Shown here piece by piece: positions 59,682 to 64,000 of a stretch of DNA of 64,000 bases. The first letter of the stretch is position 1, and each line of letters opens with the position of its first letter. Both the position numbers and the translations under genes were made by a program. Under the pieces are notes generated by a model. That model ran no database searches, was not told where the DNA came from, and was given only the letters and a program-made list of their open reading frames with translations. Origin of the DNA: Bacillota bacterium (GTDB lineage Bacteria; Bacillota; Sulfobacillia; JAJZYS01; JAJYTV01); assembly GCA_021793215.1 (NCBI GenBank), contig JAJYTE010000004.1, positions 1 to 64,000 of the forward strand. The letters run 5' to 3'.

Positions 59682-60802
59682 CGCGCTTCACTCCCCCGTA
59701 GAAGGACCTGCGCCTGCCGTCGCGCCCACGCGTCTGCGGCCTTGAGCGCTGCGAAGTCCGGCGAAACGACCACCTCATGTCGATCGAGCACTGAAGCGAT
59801 CAACGGAACGATGGATCCGAACCCGATCTCGCCCGAGAGGAACGCCTGAACGGCCACCTGGTCGACCGCCGTCAAGACGGCCGGCATCGTGCCGCCTATT
59901 GTACCCGCGTCGCGGCACAGCCGCAAGGAAGGATAGCGGAGCGCATCCGGCCGCGCGAAGCGCAGTTCCGACATGTCCTCGGGCTCGAGCGGCCTGAGCG
60001 CGCCCTCCGGAACGTCAGGGTACGCCAGCGCCTGCTCGATCGGCAACCGCATGTCGGGCCTGGCGAGCGAGGCGTACAGTGCGCCGTCCACCGTCTCGCA
60101 GAGCGCGTGGACGATCTGCGTCGGATGGATCCAGACGTCGAGCCGCTCAAGCGGCAACCCGAACAGCACGTGCGCCTCGATCAGCTCGATCCCCTTGTTC
60201 ATCAATGTGGCAGAATCGATCGTCACGAGCGGGCCCATGCTCCAGTTCGGATGGCGCAGCGCGTCCTCGGGCGTCGCGTCCGAAAGGCGTTCGAGCGGCC
60301 AGTCGCGCAACGCACCGCCGGATGTCGTGATGATCAGCCGCCGCACCGTCTGCGGCGGCCTGCCGCCCAGGAGCTGGAAGGCTGCGGCGTGCTCCGAGTC
60401 GACGGGCACCAGCAGGCCACGCGCGACCGCATCGCGCAGGAGGTCACCGCCCGCGATGATGGCCTCCTTGGTCGCGGCCGCAACGCGACGCCCCGCTCCG
60501 ACGGCCGCGAGCAACGGCGGCAAGCCGTCGAAGCCGGTGACGGCCAGTACGACGGTGTCGACCGTCGGCCAGAGCGCCAGCTCCGTCAAGGCGCTGGGCC
60601 CGGAGAGACGCCGCCCGAAGGCGGCCTCGCCGCTCCCCTCGTCGTAGGAGTACGCCTCGGGCCGAAACTCCTCCACCAGCTGCCAGAACTCTGGGCCCGC
60701 GCGGCGCGCCGCGAGCGCGACCACACGGTCGCCGCGCCGGCGGGCTACGGCGAGCGTCTGGCGCCCGATCGATCCGGTCGCTCCGAGCACTGCGAGGTTC
60801 AT
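59678..60802 (-). CDS. dxr: 1-deoxy-D-xylulose-5-phosphate reductoisomerase
   Basis: MNLAVLGATGSIGRQTLAVARRRGDRVVALAARRAGPEFW...ATKEAIIAGGDLL...VPVDSEHAAAFQLL...TTSGGALRDWPLERL...HPNWSMGPLVTIDSATLMNKGIELIEAHVLF. Confidence 0.97.
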   Translation of the reverse strand: MNLAVLGATGSIGRQTLAVARRRGDRVVALAARRAGPEFWQLVEEFRPEAYSYDEGSGEAAFGRRLSGPSALTELALWPTVDTVVLAVTGFDGLPPLLAAVGAGRRVAAATKEAIIAGGDLLRDAVARGLLVPVDSEHAAAFQLLGGRPPQTVRRLIITTSGGALRDWPLERLSDATPEDALRHPNWSMGPLVTIDSATLMNKGIELIEAHVLFGLPLERLDVWIHPTQIVHALCETVDGALYASLARPDMRLPIEQALAYPDVPEGALRPLEPEDMSELRFARPDALRYPSLRLCRDAGTIGGTMPAVLTAVDQVAVQAFLSGEIGFGSIVPLIASVLDRHEVVVSPDFAALKAADAWARRQAQVLLRGSEAR

Positions 60803-61764
60803 GTCTGGACCTCCCCGAGGTAGGCCGCCCAGGCCGTCGCGGCCAGGACGGGACCGACGGCCAATCCGACGGTACCAAAGAGATGCACTCCGATGTACAT
60901 CGTGACAAGCGCGGCCAGCGGGTGCAACCCCATCTGGCCCCCGACCAGCCGCGGCTCGATGGTCGGGCGTACCGTAGCCGCGGCGATCAGCACCAGCACC
61001 AGCCGCAGCGCGAGCGAGTACTGCCCCAGAAGCGCCGCGCCCGCCGCCCAGGGTCCGAGCACCGTCGCGGGCCCGAGCGCGGGCGCGATGTCCAGAACGC
61101 CGACGGCGAGCGCTGCCAGGATCGCGTACGGCGCCCCGACCAGCAGGAGTCCCAGCCCGGTGACGAGTGTCGTGAGGGAGGCGAGCAGCAGTTGCGCCTT
61201 CAGGTAGCGCACCGTGGCGACGAGCGCCACGCGGCCGATCCGCAGAGATGGCCGCGGGAGTATGGCGGGCAACTCACGCGCGATGCCGCGCCGCAGCTGC
61301 GGCAGATCCCGAGACACAATGTAGGCGCCGACTGCCGCGACCACGATGGCGAGGGCGGTGTCGGGCAGTTGCAGCGCGATGCGACCCGCGCCCGTCGTTA
61401 GCTGCGTGAACACGTGCACCGGCACGGAGGGCGCCGGTCCCAGGAGGTGCTGTGGCCAGATCTCGCTGATGCGCTGCGAGAGGATCTGCGCCTCGGCAGG
61501 AAGCCCATGCGCTATGCGCAGCGCCTCCTGCACTGCGGCGCGCACGACGAGCGCGAGCGCCACGAACATCAGCGTGCCTAGCCCGCCCAGTGCCAGGACG
61601 GCCGCGAGCGGCCTCGGCATGCCGCGCGCGCTCAGTCGCTCGACGATCGGCTCTACGCCGGCGGCGAGCAGCAGCGCGAGGAGAATCGGGTAGAGGTGCG
61701 GCAAGAGGTAGCGCGCCAATGCGTACCCCAGCACCAGGACCAAGAGACCGCGCGCTTGGGGCAC
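60799..61764 (-). CDS. AI-2E family (YtvI/PerM-like) transporter
   Basis: MPQARGLLVLVLGYALARYLLPHLYPILLALLLAAGVEPIVERLSARGMPRPLAAVLALGGL...GPWAAGAALLGQYSLALRLVLVLIAAATVRPTIEPRLVGGQMGLHPLAALVTMYIG. Confidence 0.85.
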   Translation of the reverse strand: MPQARGLLVLVLGYALARYLLPHLYPILLALLLAAGVEPIVERLSARGMPRPLAAVLALGGLGTLMFVALALVVRAAVQEALRIAHGLPAEAQILSQRISEIWPQHLLGPAPSVPVHVFTQLTTGAGRIALQLPDTALAIVVAAVGAYIVSRDLPQLRRGIARELPAILPRPSLRIGRVALVATVRYLKAQLLLASLTTLVTGLGLLLVGAPYAILAALAVGVLDIAPALGPATVLGPWAAGAALLGQYSLALRLVLVLIAAATVRPTIEPRLVGGQMGLHPLAALVTMYIGVHLFGTVGLAVGPVLAATAWAAYLGEVQT

Positions 61765-61785
61765 TCCCAGCCCCCCGCTTCCGAG

Positions 61786-62562
61786 CTATCTCAGGAGATA
61801 GTATAGAAGCGGCAGGGCGAAAAGAATGGAGTCGATGCGGTCCAAGAGACCGCCATGTCCCGGCATGAATGTCCCGGAGTCCTTCGTGTTGGCCCAGCGC
61901 TTGATCGCCGACTCCCCGAGATCGCCGAGCACCGCGAGGAGGCCGGTCACGACGCCGACCCAGAGGCCGAACTGCACGCCTCTCCCGAGCATGGAGAGGG
62001 AGAGCACGACGCCGGCCACAGTCGCTAGCGCGACCCCGCCGACCATGCCCTCCCAGGACTTTCCGGGCGACAGGCGCGGGGAGATCTTATGCCGTCCGAG
62101 GCGCGACCCGACGAGATACGCCCCGATGTCCGCCGCCCAGACCATCAGCAGCGCGGCTGCGGCGGGGGCGAAGCCGTGCGAGCGCAGCAGGAAGAGGTAC
62201 GCGAGCGGAAGCGCGATGTAGACCTGGCCGAAAAGGTCCATGCCGATGGTGCCGCCCGAGAGGCCGATCAGCGGCGGGACGACGAGGTTCACCGCCATCA
62301 GCAGCGCCATCGCGGGCCACAAGAGCCACAGGTGGCCAGAGAAGGCGACGAAGAGGATCGGAAGACCGCCGAAGAAGTTTAGCCAGCTGACCGGCACGGA
62401 GCCGCCCTCCTGGCAGATGCGGCTCCACTCGTGGGCCCCCAGCAGGTAGAAGCCGAGGAGCCCGAAGAGCAGGTAGTAGCCGCCGAGGTAGACAAGCGCG
62501 AGCACCAGGGGGATGGCGACGATGGTGCTCGCGGCTCGCAGGGCAAGGGCGCTCCGCTTCAT
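61786..62562 (-). CDS. cdsA: Phosphatidate cytidylyltransferase
   Basis: MKRSALALRAASTIVAIPLVLALVYLGGYYLLFGLLGFYLLGAHEW...KISPRLSPGKSWEGMVGGVALATV...GDLGESAIKRWANTKDSGTFMPGHGGLLDRIDSILFA. Confidence 0.95.
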   Translation of the reverse strand: MKRSALALRAASTIVAIPLVLALVYLGGYYLLFGLLGFYLLGAHEWSRICQEGGSVPVSWLNFFGGLPILFVAFSGHLWLLWPAMALLMAVNLVVPPLIGLSGGTIGMDLFGQVYIALPLAYLFLLRSHGFAPAAAALLMVWAADIGAYLVGSRLGRHKISPRLSPGKSWEGMVGGVALATVAGVVLSLSMLGRGVQFGLWVGVVTGLLAVLGDLGESAIKRWANTKDSGTFMPGHGGLLDRIDSILFALPLLYYLLR

Positions 62563-63254
62563 GCGTGCCCACCGTAGCGACGCTCCCGCTGCTCGAACTG
62601 CTCGAGGGCGCGACGCAGCTCGGACTCGTCGAAGTCGGGCCAGAGCACAGGCGTGACGTAGATCTCCGCGTACGCGCTCTGCCACAGTAGGAAGTTTGAG
62701 AGGCGCACCTCTCCGCTCGGGCGGATGACCAGGTCGGGATCCGGCATGCCCGCCGTGTCCAGGAGCTCGCCGAACGCCTCCTCGTCCAGCGACTTGAGGT
62801 TCTCTGGGTTCGCGAGGGCGCGGCGCACCGCGCGGACGATCTCGTCTCGCCCGCCGTAGTTCACCGCGATCGCCAGTACAAGTCCCTGGTTCTGGGCCGT
62901 GCGGCGCGCCGCTGTCTCCATCTCGCGGCGGCACCGCTCCGGCATGGCGCGCGCATCTCCCAGGAAGACGATCTTGACCTGCTCTCGATCGAGCTCGTCG
63001 ACTTCACTGCGCAGGTACTCGACCAAGAGGTCCATCAGCACCTCGACCTCTTCCGGCGGGCGCTTCCAGTTCTCGGTGGAGAACGCGAAGACGGAGAGGT
63101 ACTCGACTCCGAGGCCGGGCGCCGCGCGGACGATGCGCCTGAGCGCCTCGACGCCCGCGCGGTGGCCATAGGGGCGCGGCTGACCGCGCGTTGCGGCCCA
63201 TCGGCCGTTGCCGTCCATGATGATCGCCACGTGGCGCGCGCCGTACGTCGTCAT
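62559..63254 (-). CDS. uppS: Isoprenyl (undecaprenyl) diphosphate synthase
   Basis: RHVAIIMDGNGRWAATRGQPRPYGHRAGVEALRRIVRAAPGLGVEYLSVFAFSTENWKRP...GQ-like VNYGGRDEIVRA...PDPDLVIRPSGEVRLSNFLLWQSAYAE. Confidence 0.96.
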   Translation of the reverse strand: MTTYGARHVAIIMDGNGRWAATRGQPRPYGHRAGVEALRRIVRAAPGLGVEYLSVFAFSTENWKRPPEEVEVLMDLLVEYLRSEVDELDREQVKIVFLGDARAMPERCRREMETAARRTAQNQGLVLAIAVNYGGRDEIVRAVRRALANPENLKSLDEEAFGELLDTAGMPDPDLVIRPSGEVRLSNFLLWQSAYAEIYVTPVLWPDFDESELRRALEQFEQRERRYGGHA

Positions 63255-63454
63255 GGTGTCGGATCCTGAGCAGTCCGGAACGACGCCACCAGGACCTCCA
63301 CCGCCTTCTCACCTTGCCGTGCGCGGACGACGCGCAGTTGATCGCCAGTGAACTCGCGAGGCGGCCGCGTCTCGCGCACCACCAGAGCCAGTCCCTCCAC
63401 ACGGCAGATCTCCCGCGCCTCCTCCAGGGTACAGCCCACCAGGACCGCCATCAA
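63251..63454 (-). CDS. Small protein of unknown function between frr and uppS
   Basis: MMAVLVGCTLEEAREICRVEGLALVVRETRPPREFTGDQLRVVRARQGEKAVEVLVASFRTAQDPTP; ATGA overlaps with both neighbours. Confidence 0.7.
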   Translation of the reverse strand: MMAVLVGCTLEEAREICRVEGLALVVRETRPPREFTGDQLRVVRARQGEKAVEVLVASFRTAQDPTP

Positions 63455-64000
63455 ACGGAGAGGATCTCCTTCTCCTTCGCTGCCACGGCCTGGTCGATCT
63501 CGCCGATCGCGTTGTCGGTCAGCTTCTGAAGTTCGTCCTGCAAGCGGCGCAAGTCGTCCTCCGTGATGCTGGCCTGCTTCTGCTCCGCCTTCAGGTGGTC
63601 CACCGCGTCACGCCGCACGTTGCGCACCGCGACCTTCTCGTCCTCCGCCTTCCGGTGCAGCACGCGCACGAGTTCCTTGCGCCGCTCCTCGGTCAGCTGG
63701 GGGATCTGCAGCCGGATGACGTTGCCGTCGGACGCCGGAGAGAGTCCGAGTTCGCTCTTCAGGATCGCCTTCTCGATCACCGGCACGAGCTGCCGGTCCC
63801 ACGGCTGGATCACCAGCAGGCGGGCTTCCGGTGCCGTGATCTGGGCGACCTGCTGCAGCGGCGTCGGCGTGCCGTAGTACTCCACCGACAGCTTCTCGAC
63901 GAGCGCGGGCGTCGCCCGGCCGGCCCGCAGCGTCTGCAACTCCTCGTGCAGCACCGCCACCGACTTCTCCATCTTGTCCTTCGCCTGGTTCAGCAGGGCG
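63451..64000 (-). CDS. frr: Ribosome recycling factor (5' end outside window)
   Basis: ALLNQAKDKMEKSVAVLHEELQTLRAGRATPALVEKLSVEYYGTPTPLQQVAQITAPEARLLVIQPWDRQLVPVIEKAILKSELGLSPASDGNVIRLQIPQLTEERRKELV; frame open through the window edge. Confidence 0.96.
   Translation of the reverse strand, partial: ALLNQAKDKMEKSVAVLHEELQTLRAGRATPALVEKLSVEYYGTPTPLQQVAQITAPEARLLVIQPWDRQLVPVIEKAILKSELGLSPASDGNVIRLQIPQLTEERRKELVRVLHRKAEDEKVAVRNVRRDAVDHLKAEQKQASITEDDLRRLQDELQKLTDNAIGEIDQAVAAKEKEILSV

Noticed and set aside
61786-61801. CTATCTC-AG-GAGATAG palindrome across the cdsA stop codon
   Set aside because: Only 7-bp stem with 2-nt loop, within coding sequence, no U tract; likely chance

Overview
The window is high-GC DNA (about two thirds G+C by eye) from a spore-forming, Bacillota-type bacterium. 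Nearly all genes lie on the minus strand. The right half (about 33-64 kb) is a conserved housekeeping/sporulation block in Bacillus-like order: frr-uppS-cdsA-dxr-rseP-ispG-proS-polC-rimP-nusA-ylxR-ylxQ-infB-ylxP-rbfA-nrnA-truB-ribF-rpsO-pnp-ylxY-ymxG-dut-ymxH-dpaA. The left half (about 1-33 kb) is more distinctive. It holds: (i) a collinear ten-gene block joining an ABC exporter, a heme-copper-like/NnrS-like membrane protein, a tandem DUF2249 protein, a lipoate-protein ligase and a complete mevalonate pathway, preceded by a CRP/FNR-like palindrome; (ii) a coxS-coxL-coxM molybdenum hydroxylase with a form-II-type AYRGAGR motif; (iii) an sHdr-like sulfur-trafficking/heterodisulfide-reductase cluster (TusA, MvhD, an HdrA interrupted by a GltD-like module, HdrA, winged helix, HdrC, HdrB, two DsrE-family proteins); (iv) a heme-copper-like membrane gene whose 5' end abuts an inverted, diverged copy of its own 3' end; (v) a TPP-riboswitch-controlled thiamine-precursor ECF transporter with fused ATPase-ATPase-permease. 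MEP-pathway genes (dxr, ispG) and a full mevalonate gene set occur in the same window. All product calls come from reading the translations and motifs; no database search was run.
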